Shown one piece after another: positions 29,553 through 38,406 of a stretch of 64,000 bases of DNA (position 1 is its first letter; the number at the start of each line of letters is the position of its first letter). The notes beneath the pieces are model-generated. The model saw nothing but the letters and a program-made list of their open reading frames with translations. It ran no database searches and was not told the DNA's origin. This DNA is from Cellvibrio sp. OA-2007 (lineage in GTDB: Bacteria; Pseudomonadota; Gammaproteobacteria; Pseudomonadales; Cellvibrionaceae), in assembly GCF_000953825.1 (NCBI RefSeq), contig NZ_BBUL01000079.1, positions 1 through 64,000 of the forward strand. Direction: 5' to 3'. The translations under genes and the position numbers were made by a program.

Positions 29553-29915
29553 CTTAGAAAACAATTCAACATCCTGCATGGCTATATATACAGATAGCCG
29601 CGATGGTATTTGCCGATTACATAGTCAGGATTAACTTGTTTTGCTAATTGCCTGATTACTAAAGTAATTTTAAGCTTATTCCAAAGTGTAATAGCGTGTA
29701 ACTTGCATAGTGGTACCGCCTTTGTCCATACTTGCGTAGTGACATCTAAGAAACTCTTTAATCGGAACTATTTGTTGACACTGTACCCTAATGACGTGAG
29801 AATGCCGCGCCTTTTGCCAAGGGTGACAACGCCCGATGGAATGGTTTTTGCATAAGGACGTTCGATAATTAACTTTATTATAATAACAAAGCCTTAAATA
29901 CAGGAGTGATGGCAG
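29553..29915. other. no gene seen, AT-rich
   Basis: I see no coding frame of interest in these 360 bases. A stretch at 29591-29612 (GCCGCGATGGTATTTGCCGA) is loosely related, as reverse complement, to bases 25861-25884 just inside the comM junction (shared CCATCGC core), but the match is too weak to call a transposon end repeat. Confidence 0.3.
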
Positions 29916-30146
29916 ATGAGTGTATTTGCTATAGCGATATCAATAGTATTTTTTTCACTGTTAGCCGCAGAGTTTTATACCCTATGGCGCAAGAACAGAA
30001 TGCATGCAACAGAACAGCAATTCAAAGAAGCTGGGATCGTTCCTTATGGTTCTGGTATCTGTCATGGTATGGTTTTATCCCCAGACAAATCGGGCGTTCT
30101 TAAAGACCAGAAAAATACGCCCGCTTGGTATAACCGCCTCGATTGA
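29916..30146 (+). CDS. small membrane protein, unknown
   Basis: This encodes 76 residues: one N-terminal membrane helix (about 3-22) then a polar cytoplasmic or periplasmic tail (QQFKEAGIVPYGSG...). The start ATG has CAGGAG 12 bases upstream and a good terminator follows, so it is likely a real single gene. No family recognised. Confidence 0.5.
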   Translation: MSVFAIAISIVFFSLLAAEFYTLWRKNRMHATEQQFKEAGIVPYGSGICHGMVLSPDKSGVLKDQKNTPAWYNRLD

Positions 30147-30168
30147 TTTAACAATAATATGTCTTTAG

Positions 30169-30195
30169 AAATCCTGCTCAGGCAGGATTTTTTTT
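30169..30195 (+). terminator. rho-independent terminator
   Basis: A perfect 9-bp stem (AAATCCTGC at 30169-30177, GCAGGATTT at 30182-30190) is followed by a run of T. It ends the small membrane-protein transcript ten bases before the next gene starts, so that gene needs its own promoter or readthrough. Confidence 0.85.
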
Positions 30196-30204
30196 GGAAA
30201 AACT

Positions 30205-31635
30205 ATGGATAACTGGGAATACATGGGTTGGGTGCCCTGTTTGAATGGGCACCTGGACTTTGGGTTAATGAAAGTTGGCATCTCTGGGCCGTTTAGCGTT
30301 GGCAAATCGCAAGACCGCGAATACATCTCGGTCAATCAGTCCACTAAAAAGGAGCGAGACTCTCACGAACGTAAGATCTTTTTGCAGTCCAAAGTAGACT
30401 GGAGGGATTCAGAAACATTTAACCCTGAAGACGGGCTTTTCAGAGTACTGGTAACCGCAGAAGTTACCCCATCGCACTCGATGGACATGAGAGCACTCTC
30501 TGGACACATTTCCATCTACCCTATAGCCGCTGAGCCGTCATCCTATGCCGAACGCATGGACATGAATATTCATCGTCTTAGCCACGAGCTCAGGGATATT
30601 GCGACGGAGCGCGATAGAATCAACTTAAGACTGGGCCAAAATGAAAATAACCGTTTTGACGTTCTTACAAATGACATAAACGATTGCTTTTCTAAGCTAG
30701 AAAAAATTGTTTCTAGTGAAACAGCTATCGAAAAACTTGACGACTCTTATTTCTTCTCATCATTCGAGTTCCGAATCGAAGCAAACGGAATAGTTTGGAT
30801 TAAATCTGTTAAAGATAATATTCGAAAAGACATCAGATATATCATTGCAAGACAAGCATATTACTTTTTGAAGTATTCGCTTCACATTCATAAACACCAT
30901 CAAACCAAACAAGACGCCTTGACCACCATCGTTGCGCTTAGCGACGACAACAATGATGGAAGATCAGAAGCTGGCTTAAGGCTCGTATGTCAGTTAAAGC
31001 GAGAATTAACCTCACTAAACAGAATCAAAAGCAATAGAGCGCATCGCTACAAGGACCAATTCTTTCTGAATGATACATGCGGGATAATTGCCTATGGAAA
31101 AGCCCTCATTAGATCTCTTCGGAATGGTCAAATATTTTCGGAAGAAATCGCAGACAGAGAGCTGGAAAGATTTGATGACTTAAAATCTTCCTCTGACGCG
31201 CTCAATTTCAAAATGGACAAAATGCATGGGATCACGGAACTCGTATCCGCCAAATCAAAGGTACTAGTTGGTTTGTGCATGGGGTTGTTTTATTTCATAT
31301 TGGGTAGGCAATTTGTAATCAATAACTCCGCTATTGATATAACCGGAGCAGTCAATAACATTCCAAAATTACTTACTGCCAGCAGCGTTTTCTGCATCGC
31401 ATTCTTGATGAGTTATTTCATCTTCAAAAAAATTTATTCCAGTAAGCATGGTCTAGAAGACCCCGATCGAGCCGAGGCCATATTTAACACTCATAAGAAC
31501 AAGTTTTATATACGAATCGGGTGCTTATGTTTCGCATGGGCAGCCATGATGTATATCAACTATCTATTCGGCGACACATTACTTAGCACCCTTTCAAAAG
31601 GATTTTCATGGATTGGTGATGCTTTCAGCGGCTAA
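30205..31635 (+). CDS. large hypothetical membrane protein
   Basis: This encodes 476 residues. The first 130 look like a soluble beta-rich domain, about 130-340 is helical and charged, and three or four hydrophobic segments close the chain (about 350-372, 383-410, 430-455). The start has no clear ribosome site and lies inside the region after a terminator, so a later Met (for example residue 22) is possible. No motif or family recognised. AT content is higher than in the core genes, as in the rest of this accessory stretch. Confidence 0.5.
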   Translation: MDNWEYMGWVPCLNGHLDFGLMKVGISGPFSVGKSQDREYISVNQSTKKERDSHERKIFLQSKVDWRDSETFNPEDGLFRVLVTAEVTPSHSMDMRALSGHISIYPIAAEPSSYAERMDMNIHRLSHELRDIATERDRINLRLGQNENNRFDVLTNDINDCFSKLEKIVSSETAIEKLDDSYFFSSFEFRIEANGIVWIKSVKDNIRKDIRYIIARQAYYFLKYSLHIHKHHQTKQDALTTIVALSDDNNDGRSEAGLRLVCQLKRELTSLNRIKSNRAHRYKDQFFLNDTCGIIAYGKALIRSLRNGQIFSEEIADRELERFDDLKSSSDALNFKMDKMHGITELVSAKSKVLVGLCMGLFYFILGRQFVINNSAIDITGAVNNIPKLLTASSVFCIAFLMSYFIFKKIYSSKHGLEDPDRAEAIFNTHKNKFYIRIGCLCFAWAAMMYINYLFGDTLLSTLSKGFSWIGDAFSG

Positions 31636-31741
31636 TTGAATGTGTGATGTCATTAAATGCAGAGCAGGTAACCCGATGGATGAATCCTGATGAGGGTGTC
31701 AAAAGTCTCCTGCAGGACTTGAACGGGCAATCAGCAAAGCT

Positions 31742-32014
31742 TCATTGGCGGTCAGTTGATCCGCGTGTAAATAATGCTCGCAACAAGGAAGTGATTGTCT
31801 TCATTTGATCTGACACCGGCATTTTCGGCATGCTGATATGCCTTCCTTTTACATGGGGACTGTCTATCTCTTCTCGCATAATTTTTACACTAGCAGGTGC
31901 GACGAAACCAAGTCTTGCTTGGCTTTCATTGCAATCATTGAGATGCACTTCGATTATGCCATCGCTGGTATGTATGTGAACGACTTGGTTAGGGCGGCGA
32001 CTGAGAACAAGCAT
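31742..32014 (-). CDS. CsrA/RsmA paralogue with C-terminal extension
   Basis: This 90-residue protein has a first part that is CsrA-like: MLVLSRRPNQVVHI, ARLGFVAPASVKIMREEI. The two RNA-contacting regions of CsrA (Leu4/Arg6/Arg7 and the Arg of the REEI strand) are both kept, so it should bind GGA-containing mRNA leaders. The middle is diverged and about 38 residues of basic/hydrophobic tail follow, where normal CsrA ends near residue 61. AAGGAG precedes the ATG. It stands alone beside the quinolone operon, and a CsrA-sponge RNA candidate lies beyond the other end of that cluster. It is probably an accessory copy, since the housekeeping csrA is expected near alaS. Confidence 0.82.
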   Translation of the reverse strand: MLVLSRRPNQVVHIHTSDGIIEVHLNDCNESQARLGFVAPASVKIMREEIDSPHVKGRHISMPKMPVSDQMKTITSLLRALFTRGSTDRQ

Positions 32015-32041
32015 AGTAAACTCCTTTTAAGTTAGGCTGTC

Positions 32042-32374
32042 TTTTATTAAAGCAAGGCTGATACTAAAGATTATGCCTTCTAAAATCCGTGCGCTGGTTT
32101 GTGTTGTAGCGAAATGAACTCGTTAGACGGCACATGAGAGTTAAATTCAGTATTAACCACCTGGAGTAGTTCAGCCAGAGTGCATCTCAGTAGATACGAG
32201 CCCCCGATAAGATTCTCTGGAACTCCACTGTTGGTGACTGTTGATATTTTTTGTAGTCACCTTGGGCGCTTTGATCATCATTAGGGGGTTAGGTAATATC
32301 AAGTAATTGACATATCAATCCTTCCATACCATCTTTAATCCCAAACCAAAGCCCCCAATGGAATCATAAAAGCA
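32042..32374. other. no gene seen
   Basis: These 330 bases lie between the divergent CsrA paralogue and secreted nuclease and must hold both promoters, but I see no open frame, repeat or strong hairpin that I can support. Confidence 0.3.
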
Positions 32375-32746
32375 ATGAATGCGATCCGCTCTCTTCACGC
32401 CTCCATAATAGTTTTATTCCTGTCCATGCCGTTTTCAGCGCAAGCGACTGACATCTACGGAAAAGTAGTCGGTATCAGCGATGGTGACACGATTACAATT
32501 CTCACCAAGGACATGCAAAACATAAGGATTCGCTTGGTTGAAATTGATGCGCCAGAAAAAAATCAGCCTTGGGGTCAAAAATCAAAGCAAGCACTTTCAG
32601 ACCTTATTTTCTCACTAAACGTCACAGTTGATTCGTCAGGTCAAGACAGATACGGAAGAACTCTGGGAACAGTTTTTCTGAGCGAAATAAATGTTAATAA
32701 GCACATGGTAGAAAATGGCAATGCTTGGGCCTATAACCGAGCCTGA
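32375..32746 (+). CDS. secreted thermonuclease-like protein, C-terminally short
   Basis: This 123-residue protein has a signal peptide (ending SAQA) and a staphylococcal-nuclease fold: GKVVGISDGDTITIL, the catalytic-region RIRLVEIDAPE with its Arg, and DRYGRTLGTV with the second Arg. It would cut DNA or RNA outside the cell in a Ca2+-dependent way. The chain stops right after GNAWAYNRA; homologues continue with about 25 residues (a Tyr/Leu/Glu-rich helix ending near GLW). It may thus be truncated, though most active-site residues are present. Confidence 0.75.
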   Translation: MNAIRSLHASIIVLFLSMPFSAQATDIYGKVVGISDGDTITILTKDMQNIRIRLVEIDAPEKNQPWGQKSKQALSDLIFSLNVTVDSSGQDRYGRTLGTVFLSEINVNKHMVENGNAWAYNRA

Positions 32747-32798
32747 ACCCAGGCGGCAACTGAAAATGACAACGTTGCCTCTATTTTTACACTTCCCA

Positions 32799-32837
32799 AC
32801 AAAAACGGCCCACTACACTTGAGGTGCAGGGGGCCGT
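32799..32837 (-). terminator. terminator of the quinolone operon
   Basis: On the minus strand ACGGCCC (complement of 32831-32837) pairs with GGGCCGT (complement of 32805-32811), with partial pairing further in, followed by TTTTTGTTG. It lies 43 bases after the beta-barrel gene and is the first terminator seen after about 19.6 kb of minus-strand genes. Confidence 0.75.
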
Positions 32838-32879
32838 CAGGTAAGGGGAATTATCGACTATAGAACTTTATTACCGCAG

Positions 32880-34106
32880 CTAAAAAAACTTCTCCAAAGA
32901 AATTTGAATAAAATTCTGCTCTGAAAATAAATAAACAGGATCGGTAGCATCATCGCTGTTAAAAAACCATGCATCAATACTGAGCCTGAAACTATCACCC
33001 AACCGATGGCTGGCCTCTACTTTACCCATGCTGCTGCGACGGTTGTCCAGATCAGTTGAAACCCCCATTAAAATTTCCGAGCTTTGTGGATTGTTAAAGC
33101 TATAGCGCATACCAGCGAACAAGTCATTTTGATTGGGGCTCGTGGCCTGATCGCCGCGGCTGTCGTGATTCCATTCCAGCAACAAACCCAAGTCTGCACC
33201 TTGCTCACTTACGCCGTAAACGGTGTATTCAAAACCTGCACTGAGTGCCGAATAATTTTCCGCGCTCCAGTCCCGCTCTATCGCCTCCAATTTCAACAGC
33301 CAGGCACCTAGGGTAGCTTGCAAAGTTATGCCCCATTGGGTCATTTGTAAGTAGGTTTGCGACCAATAGGCAATTTGCTCTTGCTGATCAACCCTCGCGA
33401 TGGCTAACAGCGGGTCACGTGCGGTGCCAGAGAAATAGCTAATCCCGACATCAATGGGGCCAATAAAGTGACTGTAGCGAATGGCAGAATCAACATGTTT
33501 GTCTTCCTGACTCGATTCATATTCCGCATCTAGCCAGTGAGCCTTGAAGGCTTGCTCACCGGTAGCCGTGTTGAGCATTAGCTGATAGTTAAAGCCGCCA
33601 TCCTGACCGGGAAATTTTCGCTCGCGAAAATAGGGCAACACAAATGCATCAATTACGCCCCAATCATTTACAGATGTTAACTGGAGCATGGGCTGACCCA
33701 GTTTGTCTTCACCATCAAAACCTTCGAGATAATCAGTTTGGTTGAGGACATCAACCAAGTGCTGGCTTTCCGTCACCCCCCAAAATACTTTGTTGATACC
33801 CGCACGAAATTCCCAGCGCTGATTAGCGTATTGAAAAAAAAATTCACGCAAATCTGCATGGGTGCGCTCGTCATCGCGGTTATCCAACCGGGCAAAGGGT
33901 TTGAGTTTCCAGGCGATACTGCTATCGCCTGATTCCCAATACCACTCTGTTTCTAACGCCAGCGAGGATTGAACAAAATCCAATTCAGTAAACGCGCGAG
34001 CTTCTAATCCGACCGAACCACGCAAATCGATTGCCGCGTGGGAGCAAGGTAAAACAGCAACCAATAAGCTGCCTGCAAGGCAGCTTTTCCAACGTAAAAA
34101 AAACAT
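32880..34106 (-). CDS. outer-membrane beta-barrel protein (DUF1302-like)
   Basis: This 408-residue protein has a signal peptide (ending SHAA) and alternating amphipathic strands throughout, closing with a terminal Phe (SLEKFF), the usual outer-membrane insertion signal. Wording such as FFFQYANQRWEFRAGINKVFWGVTE recalls porin-like DUF1302 proteins that accompany RND exporters with a LolA-like partner. It is the last gene of the quinolone operon, 14 bases after the LolA-like gene. It may form the outer-membrane exit for the product. Confidence 0.75.
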   Translation of the reverse strand: MFFLRWKSCLAGSLLVAVLPCSHAAIDLRGSVGLEARAFTELDFVQSSLALETEWYWESGDSSIAWKLKPFARLDNRDDERTHADLREFFFQYANQRWEFRAGINKVFWGVTESQHLVDVLNQTDYLEGFDGEDKLGQPMLQLTSVNDWGVIDAFVLPYFRERKFPGQDGGFNYQLMLNTATGEQAFKAHWLDAEYESSQEDKHVDSAIRYSHFIGPIDVGISYFSGTARDPLLAIARVDQQEQIAYWSQTYLQMTQWGITLQATLGAWLLKLEAIERDWSAENYSALSAGFEYTVYGVSEQGADLGLLLEWNHDSRGDQATSPNQNDLFAGMRYSFNNPQSSEILMGVSTDLDNRRSSMGKVEASHRLGDSFRLSIDAWFFNSDDATDPVYLFSEQNFIQISLEKFF

Positions 34107-34120
34107 CCATTCTTCCTTGG

Positions 34121-34924
34121 CTAGCGTGCGCGCATTAATGTGTTTTGATTGAAATCCGCATCAGTTAACCCCAAGCCGAACTCAAAACCGGACCAGTGTA
34201 GCTCGGTGGATTTTCCTGTCTGGTGGTTAGCCATATAAAATTTGTCAGCGCGCCAGTATTTGTCGAGATACTGCCGATGGCCATGCTGCTCAAGGGTTTT
34301 TAGCAATTGCCCTTTGCGATCGAAGTATTCAATACGCAATACGCGATAGTGTTTTTTATCTATCCATACATCGCGATGGCTATATCCCGAGTGCTCGTAC
34401 TGAGGAAAGTTGCGCACGACATAACAATCTTGATTGTCGATAGTTTCATCGCGCAAAAACTCATAGCTGTATTTTTCAATTTCGCTTGAACTTAAATCTT
34501 CAAACGCAAATTCGCTGCCCATAAACGGTCCGGACTTATTGGTCGATGCAATACGTTTTACCCGTTTTAAGGCGGGCAGGAATAGCCATTGCTCGTCGGA
34601 TTGCAACGCATGGGAAAAGGATAGAAAAGCGGTGCCCTGAACATCTTTGGGCGAATCAAAAATACTCAGGCTTTTATCGCCCGCTTCTTTGCCTTCCAAA
34701 TATTGCATGCGCACTTCACGGGTAGTTTTCTGCCCGTTGGGACTAATTAATACCATATGCAATGCCACCCGTGCAGATTCCCACCCTCTGTCCACCCGGT
34801 CAGCTTCGGTGGCTATACGCAGACCTTTTTCTTGTGGTGTTTCAGCGCTTGCTATCTGAGCAGCGCTGTTAAGCCACATCAAGCTCAGCAGTGGAATTAG
34901 TATTTTCGATACGCGATTTAACAT
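34121..34924 (-). CDS. LolA-like outer-membrane lipoprotein-sorting family protein
   Basis: This encodes 267 residues from ATG 34924, chosen because GGAG lies nine bases upstream and a clean signal peptide follows (MLNRVSKILIPLLSLMWLNS to ASAE). The mature part has the RVDRGWESARVALHMVLISPNG start and the FLPALKRVKRIASTNKSGPFMGS motif typical of the COG2834/DUF4292-type proteins encoded beside MMPL/RND exporters. These bind hydrophobic cargo in the periplasm. It overlaps the exporter gene by 56 bases, so the two are coupled. Confidence 0.8.
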   Translation of the reverse strand: MLNRVSKILIPLLSLMWLNSAAQIASAETPQEKGLRIATEADRVDRGWESARVALHMVLISPNGQKTTREVRMQYLEGKEAGDKSLSIFDSPKDVQGTAFLSFSHALQSDEQWLFLPALKRVKRIASTNKSGPFMGSEFAFEDLSSSEIEKYSYEFLRDETIDNQDCYVVRNFPQYEHSGYSHRDVWIDKKHYRVLRIEYFDRKGQLLKTLEQHGHRQYLDKYWRADKFYMANHQTGKSTELHWSGFEFGLGLTDADFNQNTLMRAR

Positions 34925-37211
34925 GATTTTTATCTCCATCAAGATATGACAACAGGGCGGGCAGCGCGAGAAAATCCAGAACCAATGCAATTGCAATTGT
35001 CATGGATGCCATCAGCCCCAAATCAGCATTTAATTTAAATTGGGAAAACAACAATACAGAGAATCCGCAGATAAGAATCACCGTTGTGCTTATGAGCGCG
35101 GGGCCAACCTGATTGAATGAAAAACCAATCGCCTGTTCCGCGGTGAAATGATGCTCGCGGCGAGCACGTAAATATTTGCTTAGGAAATGAATCGTATCAT
35201 CGACCAAAATGCCCAAAGTCATGCCGGCAGTGATGGCAAGAGTAATACCGATATGACCGTCAATAATTGCCCATAAGCCAAAAGCAATTAACATAGGAGC
35301 AACATTGGGAATAAGACTGACCAAACCGATTTTAACCGAGCGCGTAATCACAATCAGAATCATCGAGATTACGAACAGGGATAAAAAAACACCAATGGTT
35401 TGACTGGCGGCGTTGCGCTGCCCTATGTGAGCAAAAATGAGCGTAGTGCTGGCGATAGTGGGAGAAAGCTCAGGATAATGGCTGGCAAACCATTGGTTGA
35501 TTTTATTTTCAAGCACAATGATTTCTGCCGAGCTAATATTTTGCAGCGCCAAATTCACTCGCGTTGCACTTTTATCCAGATTGATCTGGTTAGTCAGATC
35601 CATGCCATAGGGCAGCGACATTTCGTACATCAATAGATATTGCGAGGCAAGTTCGCTGGATACCGGCAAACGATAGTAAGCCGGATCATCCCCGTGCATA
35701 TTTTTATTGAGCCGCTTGAGTACATCGGTCAGCGTAAAAATATGGCTAACCTCTGGCTGCTGGTTCGCGAAGGCAACAAAATCTTCCAGCTTGCGCAAAA
35801 ACTCGGGACTAACAATTCCATTTTCACTGCCAGAGTCTACAGAAACATCCAGACTGTAAGGGCCAAGCAATACGTCTGCGGCGTAGTCGGTCGCTTTGCG
35901 AAATTCAACTTCCGGGTCGAAATAATTTACAAACTGGTCGTTAATTTGATTATTGGGAATTAGCCAGACGCTGAATAAAGTTACACCCGCTGCAGATAAT
36001 AAAATCGCTTTCCGGAACTTGATGACAAAACGGGTCAGCGCATTAAAAAAGCCTGAGGTAACCGCCGTTTGACTCGCTACCTTTATCTTGAAAGGTAAGC
36101 AAACCGCAAGCGCAGGCAAAAATACCAAACTGATAAACCATGCTCCCGCAACGCCGACAGCGACCGTATTGCCCAAATGTGCAAGCGGTGGCGCGTCGCT
36201 AAAATTCATGGTGAGAAAACCGATGATAGTGGTCGCAGAGGTCAGAGTTACGGGCGAAAAATTAATACGCAGACTCTCCACCATAGCATCGTGCTTACTC
36301 ATACCTTGTCGCATTCCGCCGAGGAAACTCACCAACAAATGTATCGCATCGGCTACCGCAATCGTGAGCAGGACTGTCGGTGCTGTCGTCATAGGCGCGG
36401 TGAGTTTTACTCCGCTCCAACCAAAGGCGCCCATACCAATCAGGATGGACATGAACACGACCAACAGGGTAATTACCAAGGCGCTAAAACTGCGCAACAT
36501 CGCCCAAATAAGCGCTATCACCACGGCAAACATTATCGGCAGCAAGCGCTTCATATCACCCTCGGACTCGCGATCAAAGGTGTCGTTAAGCATCAACACG
36601 CCGGTCAAATCAATGCGCAGGTTGTTATCGCGCGCTTCCAGTTCACTGGCTAGCTGTCGTGCATAGTCAGCCACTTCAGGAACCTCGGTTAGCGATTTGC
36701 CCGGCAGCTGGAAGGTGACATTAACGGCAGTTACCGAGGCGTCACTATTGATTAAACGCTTAATTAAAACAGGCTCATTAACTGCAATGTGTTCCAGATG
36801 TTGGAGTTCTGCGCTCGATAATTTATCGGGACCAGAAACCAGATTCGCGACCGTCAGATCATCGCCATCAGCGTAGGTGTGCTGAAAATTGGTGATGGAT
36901 TCAACGCGATTGGAAAAGGGGATTTTCCAGGCCTGCTCTGTCAACCACTGCACCGAAGCAAGCGTCTTTGGAGTGAAGATCTGGCCATCTTCAGCAGTGA
37001 CGACAAACATCACGTTATCGGTTTTTGCATAAGCATCCTGCATTGCATCAAAGGCTTGTCGCTGCGGATTTTCATCCGAGAAAAAAGCGCGGTAGTCATT
37101 GGTAAATTCCAGCTGACGCATGCCACTGGCGATAAGACCAACCAGCAGTATAGTGAGGATCATAAAAGGCCAGCGCCAGCGTAAAAGCCAGCGTGCATAT
37201 TGGGTAACCAT
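34869..37211 (-). CDS. RND/MMPL-type exporter
   Basis: This 780-residue inner-membrane transporter of the RND superfamily (MMPL/HpnN-like) has two repeated halves, each with one membrane helix, a large periplasmic loop and five helices. The proton-relay Asp positions are visible as IAVADAIHLL in the first half and GILVDDTIHFL in the second. I chose the ATG at 37211 because CAGGAG lies six bases upstream; a 15-residue longer frame has no ribosome site. With the LolA-like and barrel proteins it forms a three-part route for hydrophobic molecules, probably the quinolone product. Confidence 0.88.
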   Translation of the reverse strand: MVTQYARWLLRWRWPFMILTILLVGLIASGMRQLEFTNDYRAFFSDENPQRQAFDAMQDAYAKTDNVMFVVTAEDGQIFTPKTLASVQWLTEQAWKIPFSNRVESITNFQHTYADGDDLTVANLVSGPDKLSSAELQHLEHIAVNEPVLIKRLINSDASVTAVNVTFQLPGKSLTEVPEVADYARQLASELEARDNNLRIDLTGVLMLNDTFDRESEGDMKRLLPIMFAVVIALIWAMLRSFSALVITLLVVFMSILIGMGAFGWSGVKLTAPMTTAPTVLLTIAVADAIHLLVSFLGGMRQGMSKHDAMVESLRINFSPVTLTSATTIIGFLTMNFSDAPPLAHLGNTVAVGVAGAWFISLVFLPALAVCLPFKIKVASQTAVTSGFFNALTRFVIKFRKAILLSAAGVTLFSVWLIPNNQINDQFVNYFDPEVEFRKATDYAADVLLGPYSLDVSVDSGSENGIVSPEFLRKLEDFVAFANQQPEVSHIFTLTDVLKRLNKNMHGDDPAYYRLPVSSELASQYLLMYEMSLPYGMDLTNQINLDKSATRVNLALQNISSAEIIVLENKINQWFASHYPELSPTIASTTLIFAHIGQRNAASQTIGVFLSLFVISMILIVITRSVKIGLVSLIPNVAPMLIAFGLWAIIDGHIGITLAITAGMTLGILVDDTIHFLSKYLRARREHHFTAEQAIGFSFNQVGPALISTTVILICGFSVLLFSQFKLNADLGLMASMTIAIALVLDFLALPALLSYLDGDKNHVKSRIENTNSTAELDVA

Positions 37212-37301
37212 GGGTGCTCCTGGGCGAGATTGTGCTTTATTCAGAAATGATGACAAATCAAAAAATTATCAGCAGTGTTTGGATTCATCCGTTAATCAGC
37301 T

Positions 37302-37763
37302 TTAGTCGAGTTGGCGCCAACGCTGCCGCAACCCGACCAGAAAGCAGACGCCTATTGCAATGCAAATAGTGGAACTCACCAGCAGAAATAGCGGCCGCTG
37401 CTGCAACTCTTGCAGATAGGGATCGTCGCTCATTGACATAACCAAGGCTCCAACCGTACCCCGGCCCAAAAACACCAGGATAATCAACACCAGTGCGATA
37501 CGACGCAGAGGCAAACGGTGAATAGCACCAGCGGCAGAGAGCGCCCATAAACCGCAGAAAAATAACGCGAGACTGATTGCCAGTGTCATCAATGCAGGAA
37601 GCCATAACCCCTGCTCAGCCATTTGCGCCATCTCTTCGCCCGCACCGAACCACCGGTACCAGTCGGGGCCACCGACAATGATTCCCAGATGAGCCAGTGC
37701 AGCTGCAAAGCAGGCCAGAGCCGCTACAAGCAAATAGGGGTTAGTGTTGTGGTTAGAGTCCAT
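37302..37763 (-). CDS. four-helix membrane protein of the quinolone operon, unknown
   Basis: This encodes 153 residues with four hydrophobic segments (about 12-30, 52-72, 82-100, 120-140). The ATG at 37763 overlaps the end of the trpG-like gene by 11 bases, so it belongs to the operon. I do not recognise the family. A role in membrane handling of the product or in assisting the exporter is possible from position only. Confidence 0.65.
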   Translation of the reverse strand: MDSNHNTNPYLLVAALACFAAALAHLGIIVGGPDWYRWFGAGEEMAQMAEQGLWLPALMTLAISLALFFCGLWALSAAGAIHRLPLRRIALVLIILVFLGRGTVGALVMSMSDDPYLQELQQRPLFLLVSSTICIAIGVCFLVGLRQRWRQLD

Positions 37764-38406
37764 AACTGAGTTCCTTGGCATTTGACGTCCGCACCGATGA
37801 GGCCAGAGTAAGAGCAGGCTCTTTAGCTAAGGGCTTTAGCCAGTCGAGCGCATTGCGCAGAATCAGCGCACCATGGGTGGTAAGAATGGATTCCGGATGG
37901 AACTGCAGCCCCAACTGGCGCAACTCAGGAATCGCAAAAGCCATGATTTCGCCGTCGCAGTCTGCAAGTACTTCGGCACATACAGGCAGCTCATCCACTA
38001 CCAGCGAGTGATAACGAGCAACATGCACTGGGCCGACCAGCCCGAGAAACAGCGGGTGGCATTGGGTTAGTTGTAAGCGCGAGGCCTTGCCATGGCGAAT
38101 CTGGTTAGCTCTGCGCACTTGCCCACCTGCAGCCAGTGCCAGTGCCTGATGACCAAGGCAAATTCCTAATATTGGCCAACGCCCTGAGACGGCGTGTATG
38201 AGCTCCATCATGCAACCCGCATCACGCGGGTTGCCGGGGCCGGGGCTGAGCACAATCAAGTCAGGCTGTTCTCGCTCCAACCAATCGAGCACCGCGAACA
38301 TAGGCTGGTTGTTGCGAATAACCGTGACCTGATGCTGCGCACTGCGCAAGGCATCGACCAGGTTGTAAGTAAACGAATCAATGTTATCCAATAGCAGAAT
38401 ATGCAT
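37753..38406 (-). CDS. anthranilate synthase glutaminase subunit (TrpG/PhnB-like)
   Basis: This 217-residue class I glutamine amidotransferase releases ammonia for anthranilate synthase. The nucleophile Cys sits in ILGICLGHQALALA, with the His/Glu pair in FHPESILTTHG and the oxyanion LSPGPGNPRDAG. It follows the trpE-like gene with a 23-base overlap. A dedicated anthranilate synthase beside pqs genes parallels phnAB of Pseudomonas aeruginosa, which feeds PQS synthesis. Confidence 0.92.
   Translation of the reverse strand: MHILLLDNIDSFTYNLVDALRSAQHQVTVIRNNQPMFAVLDWLEREQPDLIVLSPGPGNPRDAGCMMELIHAVSGRWPILGICLGHQALALAAGGQVRRANQIRHGKASRLQLTQCHPLFLGLVGPVHVARYHSLVVDELPVCAEVLADCDGEIMAFAIPELRQLGLQFHPESILTTHGALILRNALDWLKPLAKEPALTLASSVRTSNAKELSYGL

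Noticed and set aside
29553-29915. Right end of a short Tn7-like element starting at 25847
   Set aside because: Only a seven-base core is shared with the left end region and no TTGGC duplication next to ACA was found.
36088-36666. Plus-strand frame of 192 codons
   Set aside because: It is the antisense of the RND exporter; composition is that of a shadow frame (many Thr/Ser/Ala, no start signal).
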